DNA of 13,056 nt from Verrucomicrobiota bacterium (lineage in GTDB: Bacteria; Verrucomicrobiota; Verrucomicrobiia; Limisphaerales; AV2): NCBI GenBank assembly GCA_003219345.1, contig QHOP01000054.1, positions 1-13,056 on the forward strand, read 5' to 3'. Position 1 is the first letter of the stretch; every line of letters begins with the position of its first letter. The notes under the pieces are model-generated. The model made no database searches and was not told the DNA's origin. It was given only the letters and a program-made list of their open reading frames with translations. Shown one piece after another: positions 1 through 8,009 of the stretch. A program made the translations under genes and the position numbers.

Positions 1-2156
1 CTCGGTGTCGTGGCACTGGCCACCGCGGAATAATCACTGACATTCCCTGAAGCATCGATCGCTCGCACTCGATAACTGTAACTGGTGTTCGCCGTCACGC
101 TCGTATCGCTGTACGTCGTGTCCGTCGCCGTTCCAATCTGAACAAAATCCGCACTGCCCCCACCCTGACGCTCCACGAGATACCCCGCCACCGCAGCATC
201 GTCCGCTGATGCGCCCCAGCTCAGATCGACCTGGCTGCTGCTCGCTGTGGCGGCGGTCAATCCCGAAGGAGTTGTCGGCGATGTTGTGTCAGCAAGAATT
301 GGCAGCTGCACACTGGTGGACGCCGCCAGACCACTGCTGTCGGTCGCAGTCAGGACGATCTCATAGGAAAAGGTGCCTATGATGTCATGCTTCTCAGCGA
401 CAAAACTCCCTTCTGAACCGGTCCCGCCAACAAAAGTATGTACATGCGTGTTGTGGTGGAGCAGGACCGTCCACTTCAAGGAGCTTGGAGGGAGCGCGCC
501 TTCATCCGGATCTGCAGCAGAACCTTGATAAGACACAGTTTGTCCGGGTAGAAAACCCGTCCCATCGGCAGGCGTGAAAATTGTCGGAGTTGGAGGCAGG
601 CTACCCACGGTTATTTTCACGGTCGCTGAGGATGTCAGGTTGTTGGAATCTCTGACGGTGAGCGTGGCTGTGAAGGTGGCAACACCGCTCGCGCTGTAGG
701 TATGAGTGGGATTGGCCAGCGAAGACGTCGCCGCGTCTCCGAAATCCCAAGAGTATGTCAGAGTGCCCCCGAAGGGATTTGTGGAGCCGAGGCTGGAAAA
801 TGAGACTTGGAGAGGAGAATAACCATAGCTGGGAGTTGCAGAAGCGACCGCAACGGGCCCATTGTAACGTATCCGTCGAATCTCTCCGGTCGAAAATGAC
901 ACATAGTAAAGCAGCCCGTCCGGTCCTTGCTCCACGCAGGTTGGTGCGAGAATGCCGTTGGCAAAGGGAGCGGCGCTCGCGAGGTTTCCATTGGCATCAA
1001 GCACAAGTCGATGAATCCAGTTTCCGCTGTAATCGGCATAAAAATAATTTCCCTCGTAGGACGGGGGATAGCGATTCCCTGTGTAAAAATCCCCTCCGAC
1101 GATGCAGGTTCCGGCGCTGTTGAGGTCCCCGCCGCTGTGGGGATAGGTGATGATCGGCGCTATCACAGAAGAGACCGCCGCGCATTGCCCGAAACGGCTT
1201 TGATAGCCTGGCTGCGGACCGTTCCCTTCATAACAGGGCCAACCAAAATTACCGCCTCGAACGCCTCGGTCGATTTCTTCCCAGGTGTCCCAGCCGACGT
1301 CCGCGAAGTAGGGTTCCCCAGTCGTTGGGTGAAGACTGAACCGATAGGGGTTGCGAACACCATAACACCAGACCCTGGAGCGAATCGAATCGGTTCCGTC
1401 GTAAAACGGATTGTCACTCGGAGCAGTTCCATCGCGGTTTACGCGAAAAATCTTTCCTCGCACACTATCGAGATCCTGGGCGCCCAAAGCATTGGCATCA
1501 ACTGAAGAGGGACTTGCGCCATCGCCGTTGCCGAAAAACATCGTCCCGTCGCGAGCGAATCGGATTGTGCCAAGCACGTGAGTGCCATAGTCAACCGGGA
1601 AATCGCCTAGAATCGTCGCTTCGCTTCCAGCCAGTGCCACATCCGGGTTGGCCGGATCGGCGGTCACCTTTACAAGACGCGCCATCTTGGTGCGTGTATC
1701 GTTGGGATTCCCGTTCGGTTCATACACGTAAGTCAGGTAAACAGAGCCCGTGTCTGAAAAATCAGGACCAAAAGCCAGCCCCAGCATTCCATTATCATTG
1801 TACGTATTGACCTTTGAGCTGAAGTCGAGGAACGGAGTGGGAAGCAGGGCTCCGTCCTTCAGAACCCGCACGATCCCATTCTTCTGCCAGATAAACATAC
1901 GACCGTCAGGCGCCCAAGCCACACCAACGGGACCGTACACCGGTAACGTCGTTACAAGTTCAGACACAAACCGTGGGTCGTTAAACGTTTGAGCGGAACT
2001 GTGAGGGACTAAACCCAAAACTAAGCTCAGGCTGCCGAGCACTCGGATGACCCCATTTCCACAAATCCGGCCGAGGCAGCGCAACATTCTCTCTGCTCGT
2101 GTGGGCCGCGTTTTTCGGATAGAAGGCTCGTGGAAAAAGTTAACCTCGGTGTTCAT
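1..2156 (-). CDS. Secreted PQQ-type sugar dehydrogenase (GSDH family) with PKD, Ig-like and FN3 modules, 3' end outside window
   Basis: The frame is open from an ATG at 2154-2156 to the window edge, giving at least 718 residues with no stop. Residues about 60-432 match the glucose/sorbosone dehydrogenase beta-propeller, with repeats such as GVAWAPDGRMFIW (78-90), NDNGMLGLAFGPDF (120-133), GVRNPYRFSLHPTTGEPYFAD (266-286) and GGNFGWPCYEG (301-311). A PKD domain follows (about 435-517, YSWDFGD at 468-474), then an Ig-like module containing HHNTHVH (567-573), then a fibronectin III domain (about 624-718). More modules probably lie beyond the edge. A signal peptide is best seen from Met24 (ATG 2085-2087), with a hydrophobic stretch ending VPHSSA-Q, so that start is equally likely. 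Neither start has a clear ribosome site. The family oxidises sugars or alcohols with PQQ; the substrate here is unknown. The 343-base gap upstream suggests separate transcription from the polysaccharide genes. Confidence 0.88.
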   Translation of the reverse strand, partial: MNTEVNFFHEPSIRKTRPTRAERMLRCLGRICGNGVIRVLGSLSLVLGLVPHSSAQTFNDPRFVSELVTTLPVYGPVGVAWAPDGRMFIWQKNGIVRVLKDGALLPTPFLDFSSKVNTYNDNGMLGLAFGPDFSDTGSVYLTYVYEPNGNPNDTRTKMARLVKVTADPANPDVALAGSEATILGDFPVDYGTHVLGTIRFARDGTMFFGNGDGASPSSVDANALGAQDLDSVRGKIFRVNRDGTAPSDNPFYDGTDSIRSRVWCYGVRNPYRFSLHPTTGEPYFADVGWDTWEEIDRGVRGGNFGWPCYEGNGPQPGYQSRFGQCAAVSSVIAPIITYPHSGGDLNSAGTCIVGGDFYTGNRYPPSYEGNYFYADYSGNWIHRLVLDANGNLASAAPFANGILAPTCVEQGPDGLLYYVSFSTGEIRRIRYNGPVAVASATPSYGYSPLQVSFSSLGSTNPFGGTLTYSWDFGDAATSSLANPTHTYSASGVATFTATLTVRDSNNLTSSATVKITVGSLPPTPTIFTPADGTGFLPGQTVSYQGSAADPDEGALPPSSLKWTVLLHHNTHVHTFVGGTGSEGSFVAEKHDIIGTFSYEIVLTATDSSGLAASTSVQLPILADTTSPTTPSGLTAATASSSQVDLSWGASADDAAVAGYLVERQGGGSADFVQIGTATDTTYSDTSVTANTSYSYRVRAIDASGNVSDYSAVASATTP

Positions 2157-2499
2157 GAAACGGTATGGGTGAGATTCGCTTCGGCCTTCGTCCAGTAGCC
2201 AGTTCGTCGGTTCGCACCGAACTCGGCCCGGCGGCGCGCGGGCACCAGTCCACAATGACGGTAGGTTATCAAGTCGTCGAACAACCCGGCTTTGACATTC
2301 TGGCGCAGTCTGGCACCTGCCCGTCATAAGCTAATTACACGCCAATCCAAACAGTTAGTAGATATCGTTGGAGTACAACTAATTACGCAGTAGTCGCAAA
2401 GACAAACCTCCACGCTCGATGCAAAATACAATGCCAATGCAATGAACTCGCAGAGGGTATAGCAGCCGCTGGCAAGTCGTTTCTGCGCTTCGAAAGCTC
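2157..2499. other. Intergenic region between aminopeptidase-like gene and secreted dehydrogenase
   Basis: I see no convincing gene here; short open frames are tails or shadows. An 8-base direct repeat CTAATTAC occurs at 2331-2338 and 2379-2386. A weak minus-strand promoter-like pair is TTGGAT (2345-2350) and TATGAC (2323-2328) with a 16-base spacer, which could serve the dehydrogenase gene but is only a partial match to consensus. No clear hairpin with a T-tract terminator follows the aminopeptidase-like gene. Confidence 0.4.
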
Positions 2500-3891
2500 C
2501 TAACTGGTTCGGTGTCCGGTGGCGCGTCCACCTGAGGCTTCCACCCTTCGAAGCAGATCATGCTTCACGAGAATTTCGGCGGCTTTATTCAGAGACCAAA
2601 AGTCCAGCTTGGATCGCTCCGCGATATCGAGCAGGGATTGATCTCCATCCGAAAGGTTCAGAAGCCAGAGCATCGCTTCCTCAACTCCACTGTTGTTCGT
2701 TCCGCCCATTTGCCGGTAGAGGCCTCGACGGCCAAGTTGCGGTTCGCATTTCGGGTTCAGATTCAGGTAATGATGATTTTTCTCCAGGACATCCACCACA
2801 TGGAGCAGTCGGTGGAGCGACTCCGCCAGTGCCGGCTGTGTAATCAGAGTCAGATCGTCGGCGGACGTGTGATATTGCGGGTATTTGCCACTGGGCGTCC
2901 GCATGAAACACCCGACGGGGAGATTGATACCAGGGGAGCAGTACTGGCGCTCGTCATATCCTTGAGGGGAGAAGTCCAAGACATCGAATTCACGTCTAAA
3001 ATGCCGGAGAACATACTCGACGGTCCGATCGATTTCCGCCTTTCCCCGCCGGCTGCGCTTGTAGGTAAACCGCCCCGGATCGCCCACGCAGGAGAGCACC
3101 AGCCCGTGTTTGATGTGCGAGAGGGCGGGTTCATTTCGGGCCAGCCAGGTGATTGCGCCGATAGTGCCCGGAATCCAGAGAAATCGGTAGGAGTAACGCA
3201 GCGAAGAACGACTGAGATACTGCGCCAGCTTCGCCGCCACCACCATACCTGAAAGGTTGTCGTTGCAGAGCGAAGGATGACAGGAATGACTCGAAATCAA
3301 AACTTCATCGTCCGTTTCGCCCTGAATGCGAAATTCACCATAAGTCAAACTACCGGGCTCCAATGTCGAATCGATACGAACCTCGTACTCCTCGTCCGCC
3401 AGATTCTCCAACTGTCGGTGGCTCAGACAAAACCCCCAGGTTTCTTTGTAGTAAGAAGTGCGATAGGGGATCCAGTCGGGCGTATCCGGCAAAGTAAACA
3501 GGTTTTTCCGCAGCTCAACGAGCCGAATCTTTTGGCTCACCGGAATGCTGTAGTTCACGACGTGGAGATTGCATTTCTGGAAATCGACGACTCTTTCACC
3601 CTTCGAGTTCCGGAGGTAAGCGTCACGGATGTTCCACTCCTTCGGCACAACCCAATCGAAGACATGGGTCCCGCTGGGAACTTCCCGCAGCGACAGCGGA
3701 ACCCATTTCTGCAGCCATCGGAGACTCTGTCGCAGGCCATTTCCGGTGATGCTGCGGCAAATGGGGTAAAGCGCCGAGGCAATCTGATAAAGCTCTTCGC
3801 CTGCTCCGGTCGAATCCCAGCTTTCCAGAGCTTGCTTGAGTCCTTTTTCAACCATTGTCAAAGGGACAGGCCCCTTCCATTCGGAATGCAT
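2500..3891 (-). CDS. DUF4910/DUF2172-type zinc aminopeptidase-like protein
   Basis: This 463-residue protein has the layout of the DUF4910/DUF2172 group, which resembles M28 zinc aminopeptidases and ends in a winged-helix-like segment. The N-terminal part (about 30-115) contains YPICRSITGNG (42-52) and VFDWVVPKEWNIRDAY (77-92), characteristic of the group. Likely metal ligands and active-site residues lie in SHSCHPSLCNDNLSG (201-215; His202/His205, Asp211), DERQYCSPG (313-321; Glu314) and YHTSADD (340-346; His341). The C-terminal region (about 400-452) looks like a helical DNA-binding-type fold but need not bind DNA. There is no signal peptide, so it is probably cytoplasmic. The ATG lies one base after the stop of the RmlC-like gene, implying translational coupling; Met13 (ATG ending 3855) is a less likely start. 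Members recur in polysaccharide and nucleotide-sugar clusters (from memory), but the true substrate is not known to me. Confidence 0.85.
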   Translation of the reverse strand: MHSEWKGPVPLTMVEKGLKQALESWDSTGAGEELYQIASALYPICRSITGNGLRQSLRWLQKWVPLSLREVPSGTHVFDWVVPKEWNIRDAYLRNSKGERVVDFQKCNLHVVNYSIPVSQKIRLVELRKNLFTLPDTPDWIPYRTSYYKETWGFCLSHRQLENLADEEYEVRIDSTLEPGSLTYGEFRIQGETDDEVLISSHSCHPSLCNDNLSGMVVAAKLAQYLSRSSLRYSYRFLWIPGTIGAITWLARNEPALSHIKHGLVLSCVGDPGRFTYKRSRRGKAEIDRTVEYVLRHFRREFDVLDFSPQGYDERQYCSPGINLPVGCFMRTPSGKYPQYHTSADDLTLITQPALAESLHRLLHVVDVLEKNHHYLNLNPKCEPQLGRRGLYRQMGGTNNSGVEEAMLWLLNLSDGDQSLLDIAERSKLDFWSLNKAAEILVKHDLLRRVEASGGRATGHRTS

Positions 3892-3892
3892 C

Positions 3893-4423
3893 TCAGCCCA
3901 ACAGCGGCCAGCTTCGGTCCCGCTCGGATATGTCTGTCACCGGGAGAGGCCAGCGAATGGCAAGCCTGGGATCGTCGGCCCGCAATCCAACCGCTTTGTC
4001 GGGCGCGTAGAAGGCGCTGATTTGATAAAAGACTTCCGTGTCGTCCTCCAGGGTCTGCAGGCCGTGTGCGAACATTTCGGGGACGTAAAGCGCCCACCGG
4101 TTTCGCGCCGTCAGTTCCACGCCGATGTTCTCCAGGTAAGTCGGAGAGTCCGGCCTCAAATCAACGATGACGTCATACAGGGCGCCAGCCGCGCAGCGCA
4201 CCAGCTTCACTTCACAGGCAGGAGGAAGTTGATAGTGCAACCCGCGAAGCGTTCCCCGCCTGCGGCTCAAGGAGACACTGCATTGCACAAAGCTGGCCAC
4301 GAGCCCGTGATTTTCAAACTCCCGCGAGCAAAAAGTGCGGGCGAAAAAGCCGCGTGCATCCTCCCGGGATTCCGGCTCGATGATGTAAGCGCCGGCCAAT
4401 CTGGTCGGGACAAACCGCATCAT
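3893..4423 (-). CDS. RmlC-like dTDP-4-dehydrorhamnose 3,5-epimerase-related cupin
   Basis: The 176-residue protein has the usual RmlC length and cupin motifs: RGTLRGLHYQ (56-65; catalytic His63), KLVRC (73-77; Lys73), YDVIVDLRPDSPTY (83-96), VPEMFAHGLQTLEDDTEVFYQ (114-134; His120, Tyr133). RmlC epimerises C3 and C5 of an NDP-4-keto-6-deoxy sugar. Here the usual Asn near residue 49 is Ser (VQCSVS), and the usual GIRWxDP segment reads GLRADDP (146-152), as in RmlC-related proteins acting on other sugars, so the substrate may not be the rhamnose precursor. No rmlA, rmlB or rmlD is in the window. The ATG at 4421-4423 overlaps the SDR stop as ATGA; a second ATG at 4418-4420 is an alternative with better spacing from GGAAGGA. 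The frame stays open to 4837, but that part is a shadow of the SDR gene. The downstream aminopeptidase-like gene starts one base after this stop. Confidence 0.88.
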   Translation of the reverse strand: MMRFVPTRLAGAYIIEPESREDARGFFARTFCSREFENHGLVASFVQCSVSLSRRRGTLRGLHYQLPPACEVKLVRCAAGALYDVIVDLRPDSPTYLENIGVELTARNRWALYVPEMFAHGLQTLEDDTEVFYQISAFYAPDKAVGLRADDPRLAIRWPLPVTDISERDRSWPLLG

Positions 4424-5445
4424 TCCTTCCAGAAAAAATGATCGTCGATTTGGCGGGTGCGGATCAAATACTCGAGCTGTTTCAGTCGTGTAAAGGCGCG
4501 GTGCTGAAAAACCTCGGGCGTCATGTCGATCCGCTTGAACAACTCGTAGAGTTGCTGCGCCCCGCGCCGCGCGTCCCAGGCGCACTTGAACTTCGGCAAA
4601 TGCTTGCGGATCTTCTCGAATGAGACCCGGTAGCTGCGATTGTCCGCGCCGGGCGGACCGAACGAGACGCTGCAGCCGGGAAACACATCGGCGATGATTT
4701 CGGCGATTTCTCTGACCCGGTAATTGTGAGAGGTGTCGCCCACGTTGAAGACCTGTTGATGCACCGCTTCGCGCGGCGCCTCCAACACCGCTATGATGGC
4801 CCGGCAAATATCCAGTCCGTGAACCAATGGACGCCACGGTGTGCCGTCACTGGTCATCTCGATTTTTTTTGTTGTCCATGCCAGGCCCGCCAGGTTGTTC
4901 AGGACAATGTCAAAGCGCATCCGCGGCGACGCTCCGTAAGCCGTCGCGTTTCGCATGAACGTCGGCGAGAATCCATCGCTCGCCATCGCTTTCACGTCGC
5001 GTTCGACCAGGGTTTTGCACACGGCATACGCGGTCTGGGGATTCACCGGAGATTCCTCGTCCACGAAGTCCCGGTCGGCCACGCCATAGACGCTGCAGGA
5101 AGACATGTAAACGAAGCGTTTGACTCCGACTTGGCGCGCCTGCTCTGCCAACTGCACCGAGCCACGATGGTTGATCTCGTAAGTGATCGTGGGCGCAAGC
5201 TGTCCGAGGGGATCATTCGAAAGCTCTGCCATGTGCACGACCGCATCTGTTTCTTTTAGATCACTCGCCTCGACCTGGCGCACATCCTTTGCCTGGGTCA
5301 AGGGCGTGATCGAGGGACCCCGGTAAAGCATGCGTTCTTTGTAAAAACCCGTATCAAGGCCGATCACTTCATAACCTCGTTTCAGCAACTCCGCTGTCAG
5401 CAAGGAGCCCAGATACCCATCATTGCCGGTTACACACACGCGCAT
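4420..5445 (-). CDS. NAD-dependent extended-SDR nucleotide-sugar epimerase/dehydratase
   Basis: This 341-residue protein is an extended short-chain dehydrogenase/reductase. The N-terminal Rossmann motif is TGNDGYLG (6-13), with Asp31 (GLDTG) as the NAD-ribose ligand. The catalytic set is Ser116 in SSCSVYG (115-121) plus Tyr140 and Lys144 in YAVCK. A substrate-domain signature WRPLVHGLDIC (204-214) and a late FNVGDT (233-238) are typical of NDP-sugar epimerases and dehydratases. The C-terminus ends in RTRQIDDHFFWKE, an extension seen in related cluster proteins. It acts in the cytoplasm on a nucleotide sugar; the motifs do not tell whether it epimerises, dehydrates or reduces. The gene overlaps the following RmlC-like gene by ATGA, so the two probably act in succession. 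The ATG at 5443-5445 has no clear ribosome site. It lies 76 bases after the dehydrogenase stop and is likely co-transcribed. Confidence 0.88.
   Translation of the reverse strand: MRVCVTGNDGYLGSLLTAELLKRGYEVIGLDTGFYKERMLYRGPSITPLTQAKDVRQVEASDLKETDAVVHMAELSNDPLGQLAPTITYEINHRGSVQLAEQARQVGVKRFVYMSSCSVYGVADRDFVDEESPVNPQTAYAVCKTLVERDVKAMASDGFSPTFMRNATAYGASPRMRFDIVLNNLAGLAWTTKKIEMTSDGTPWRPLVHGLDICRAIIAVLEAPREAVHQQVFNVGDTSHNYRVREIAEIIADVFPGCSVSFGPPGADNRSYRVSFEKIRKHLPKFKCAWDARRGAQQLYELFKRIDMTPEVFQHRAFTRLKQLEYLIRTRQIDDHFFWKE
4424..4430 (-). promoter_or_regulatory. Ribosome-binding site of RmlC-like gene
   Basis: GGAAGGA on the minus strand lies inside the last codons of the SDR gene, directly before the ATG at 4423 and 3 bases before the ATG at 4420. 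The spacing favours the second ATG slightly. It supports coupled translation of the two genes. Confidence 0.45.
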
Positions 5446-5521
5446 GATAAAATCGCAAGTTTACTGGTTGCTTGAAATTGTCTTTTGTGTGCCTGAATCG
5501 CGAGTCGACTTACTGGATCGG

Positions 5522-6823
5522 CTAAGCCTTCCACACTTTGCCTGGACTTGGACGGACTTGAGCCATGGCATTGCGCGTGTCCACAATGCAGCGTGCCCAC
5601 TGTGCCAACTCCTGGTAATTGACGCAGGCGTGATCCGTGGCGATCAGCACGAGATCGAAGCTCTCGATCATTCGTTGATCCCAATCGACAGATTTCGTCC
5701 CCGCCCAACGAGCATGTTCGCGAGTGGGCCCGATTACTGGCACGTAAGGATCGTAATAAGCTACCTCTGCGCCGCGCTGTTTGACCATGTCCATCAACAC
5801 GTAACTGGGCGACTCGCGGGCATCATCGACATTCGGCTTATACGCCAATCCGACCACCAGTATCCGGCTGCCGTTCAGCGCCTTGCGCCCGGCGTTCAAA
5901 GCCTCAACCACACGATGCACGACGTATTCGGGCATCGCTGTGTTCACCTCGCCCGCCAGCTCGATGAAACGCGTGTGCTGTCCGTATTCTCGCGCCTTCC
6001 AGGTAAGATAAAACGGGTCGATTGGAATACAGTGTCCTCCAAGACCAGGTCCTGGGTAGAACGGCATGAACCCAAACGGCTTCGTTTTCGCGGCCCTGAT
6101 GACCTCCCAAACATCAATGCCCATGGCAGCGTAAACGACTTTGAGCTCGTTTACGAGGGCGATATTGACGCTTCGGAATGTATTCTCAAGCAGCTTGGTC
6201 GCTTCAGCCACACGACAGGAGGAAACGGGAACCAAGGTCTTGATCGCCTTGGAATAAAGCGACTTGGCTCGCTCCAGACATGCGGGGGTGTAGCCTCCCA
6301 AGACCTTGGGAATAGCAGCAACTTTGCTGTCCGGATTACCTGGATCCTCTCGCTCAGGCGAGAACGCCAGATGAAAATCCGTTCCAGCCCTCATACCCGA
6401 GCCGGTTTCGAGCACTTCGCGCAAGTCCTCGTCCGTTGTTCCGGGGTAAGTTGTGGATTCCAAGACCACCAGTGAGCCCTTCTGCAAGTGCGGCGCAATC
6501 GCTCGTCCGGTCGCGATAATGAAAGAGACGTCAGGTTCACGGTTTTTGTTAAGTGGCGTGGGCACACAGATGATCACGGCCTCGACCTCTCTCACCCTGC
6601 TGAAGTCGGTCGAGGCGGAGAAGCGACCTTTTTTCACCGCCTCCTCGATCGCCTCCGAAGCGATATGTTTAATATAACTCGCTCCTCGGCTCAGCGACTC
6701 CACCTTAACGGCATCGATGTCCAAACCGAGCACGGTCACGCCCGATCGGGCGAACTGAAGCGACAAGGGCAGTCCAACGTAACCTAATCCAACGATTGCT
6801 GCGTCTGCGGTTTTCGTAATCAT
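5522..6823 (-). CDS. UDP-HexNAc/UDP-glucose 6-dehydrogenase family nucleotide-sugar dehydrogenase (WecC/WbpA/TviB-like)
   Basis: The 433-residue protein has all three domains of the UDP-glucose/GDP-mannose dehydrogenase family. Residues 9-19 carry the NAD motif (AIVGLGYVGLP), followed by CVPTPL (86-91), LESTTYPGTT (121-130) and SPEREDPGN (155-163). The central domain has Lys210 in ATKLLENTFRSVNIALVNELK and the catalytic cysteine Cys265 in GPGLGGHCIPIDPFYL (258-273). The C-terminal domain has GLAYKPNVDDARESP (325-339). The enzyme oxidises the C6 hydroxyl of an NDP-hexose twice, giving a uronic acid. The SPEREDPGN and FMPFYPGPGLGGHC sequences fit the N-acetylhexosamine branch (WecC, WbpA, TviB) better than plain UDP-glucose dehydrogenase, but substrate assignment is inference. 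An AGGAGG lies 11 bases before the ATG. Key residues are intact, so it should be active. Confidence 0.93.
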   Translation of the reverse strand: MITKTADAAIVGLGYVGLPLSLQFARSGVTVLGLDIDAVKVESLSRGASYIKHIASEAIEEAVKKGRFSASTDFSRVREVEAVIICVPTPLNKNREPDVSFIIATGRAIAPHLQKGSLVVLESTTYPGTTDEDLREVLETGSGMRAGTDFHLAFSPEREDPGNPDSKVAAIPKVLGGYTPACLERAKSLYSKAIKTLVPVSSCRVAEATKLLENTFRSVNIALVNELKVVYAAMGIDVWEVIRAAKTKPFGFMPFYPGPGLGGHCIPIDPFYLTWKAREYGQHTRFIELAGEVNTAMPEYVVHRVVEALNAGRKALNGSRILVVGLAYKPNVDDARESPSYVLMDMVKQRGAEVAYYDPYVPVIGPTREHARWAGTKSVDWDQRMIESFDLVLIATDHACVNYQELAQWARCIVDTRNAMAQVRPSPGKVWKA

Positions 6824-6834
6824 TCTGAAACATT

Positions 6835-6840
6835 CCTCCT
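6835..6840 (-). promoter_or_regulatory. Ribosome-binding site of the nucleotide-sugar dehydrogenase
   Basis: A perfect AGGAGG on the minus strand ends 11 bases before the ATG at 6823. The spacing is slightly long. It fixes the start and is the clearest Shine-Dalgarno site in the window. Confidence 0.7.
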
Positions 6841-6908
6841 GGTTGATCGTGTGAAATTACTTTCTACTTTCTGTCTGCCACCCAAAAGTTTCTCCGCGAC
6901 TCAGTCCG

Positions 6909-8009
6909 TCAGCACGAAGCCTTCTTCGCGTTCGCGTCCACCCCACCGGAGCCGCTTTCCCCGACTCTTTCGAGCCAGATCTCACGCCAGTACGTATATA
7001 TGCTTCTCGGGCAGAACAGCCGTCGGTCGCTGTACCGAGCCTGGCACCAGACACCGTCCAAAATGAGCGATCCGGTTTTCATTGTTACCAGCTTGCCTGT
7101 CTTTTCGTCGATAATCCTGTTGACCCGCTTCAAAATGCGATAGGTCCCTCCGCAATAAGGCACGGCTTCAGCATCGAAATAGAGGCCCCGGTTCTTGTTT
7201 TCCTTGTCCAATGTCGCAAGGATCTCCTCGTGCGGCCGGACCCGGACGAGTTCGCCCGGCTGCAGGTTGAGAGTGGCGGTCGGAGTCCGCTGGCCCACAG
7301 GTATGCATCCCTGCTTTCTGGGATAAGGAAGGCCGCCCCACAACGCCTGGAACCGATCGTAAAGCCATCGAAGGATGGGCCCCAGACCGATCCCGGCTTG
7401 GATCAGATTATAGCAGGACGCATAAATGACGCCTCGGAATATTCGGCTCGATCCGATGTTTCCGGACGTGCAATCCTCCAGGTATTGGCGGATATCCCAC
7501 CACGGAAGAAATGTTGTCGCATGGGGCAACTGCGTTGCCTGGCAGACGTATGTCGGATCCTCGTCCCCCTGCCGGCCGTCGACTCGCGTGCCCGCCAATA
7601 CATCGTGTTCGGAACACTTCGCATCCCTGCCGACGGTGGCACACTCAAGCCTTGGGTCACTTCCAGGCAGGGCGGGCGCTTCCCGAAGTTCACCATCCAG
7701 CCTCGTCAACCAGGCATCCTTCCAAAAAATCAAACAACCGGCCTGGCATCCCCCATAACTCTTCCCATCACAGCGAAGCCCCTCGAGATGCACCGCATTC
7801 TGAATCCGTCGTCCTCCGGTCTTGTTGACCGTATCGCAGGTCTTGTGTGCCCGTTTGTAAACTCTGAATTTCTGACCGCAGTACTGAAACATCTGCGGCA
7901 TGAAAGGCAGTGAATCCAATTGCCCCTTTTTGTCGAGTGTCTTCAGGATTTCTTCCCGGCTCCGGACCTGGACCCACTCGCCGGCGCGCAACTTTGAACT
8001 CGTTTTCAT
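6909..8009 (-). CDS. Uncharacterised protein with two divergent copies of a Cys-containing domain
   Basis: I recognise no characterised family. The 366-residue protein has an internal duplication. Copy A (about 8-104) runs from AGEWVQVRSREEILKTLDK through QYCGQKFRVYKR to C80, C88, C92 and FWKDAWLTRL. Copy B (about 249-348) runs from PGELVRVRPHEEILATLDK through PYCGGTYRILKR to C322, C333 and YWREIWLERV. The shared pattern is GE-V-VR--EEIL-TLDK, YCG---R--KR, then L-G--C and W---WL-R. The start of each copy resembles a small SH3/KOW-like beta fold, and the cysteines could bind a metal; both ideas are inference. The central part (about 150-235) holds further cysteines and a moderately hydrophobic helix-prone stretch (190-225). 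There is no signal peptide. Similar unnamed proteins occur, from memory, in polysaccharide clusters of soil bacteria. It lies between a GT2 gene and the dehydrogenase, so a role in polysaccharide synthesis is likely. The ATG has no good ribosome site, and the true start may lie upstream across a frameshift. Confidence 0.8.
   Translation of the reverse strand: MKTSSKLRAGEWVQVRSREEILKTLDKKGQLDSLPFMPQMFQYCGQKFRVYKRAHKTCDTVNKTGGRRIQNAVHLEGLRCDGKSYGGCQAGCLIFWKDAWLTRLDGELREAPALPGSDPRLECATVGRDAKCSEHDVLAGTRVDGRQGDEDPTYVCQATQLPHATTFLPWWDIRQYLEDCTSGNIGSSRIFRGVIYASCYNLIQAGIGLGPILRWLYDRFQALWGGLPYPRKQGCIPVGQRTPTATLNLQPGELVRVRPHEEILATLDKENKNRGLYFDAEAVPYCGGTYRILKRVNRIIDEKTGKLVTMKTGSLILDGVWCQARYSDRRLFCPRSIYTYWREIWLERVGESGSGGVDANAKKASC

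Noticed and set aside
755..1505. Several open frames on both strands between 755 and 1505
   Set aside because: All lie inside the continuous reading frame of the secreted dehydrogenase, which shows clear domain motifs through this stretch.
2560..4020. Two plus-strand open frames (230 and 247 codons) opposite the aminopeptidase-like gene
   Set aside because: Both are antisense to a well-supported protein and encode no recognisable sequence.
4424..4837. Upstream extension of the RmlC-like frame to an ATG at 4837
   Set aside because: The extra 138 residues overlap the SDR gene in another frame and are Arg-rich noise; the family N-terminus begins at the ATG at 4423 or 4420.
5423..6475. Long plus-strand open frame of 350 codons opposite the nucleotide-sugar dehydrogenase
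   Set aside because: It lies antisense to a gene with a complete set of family motifs, and its translation shows no known domain; it is a codon-bias shadow.
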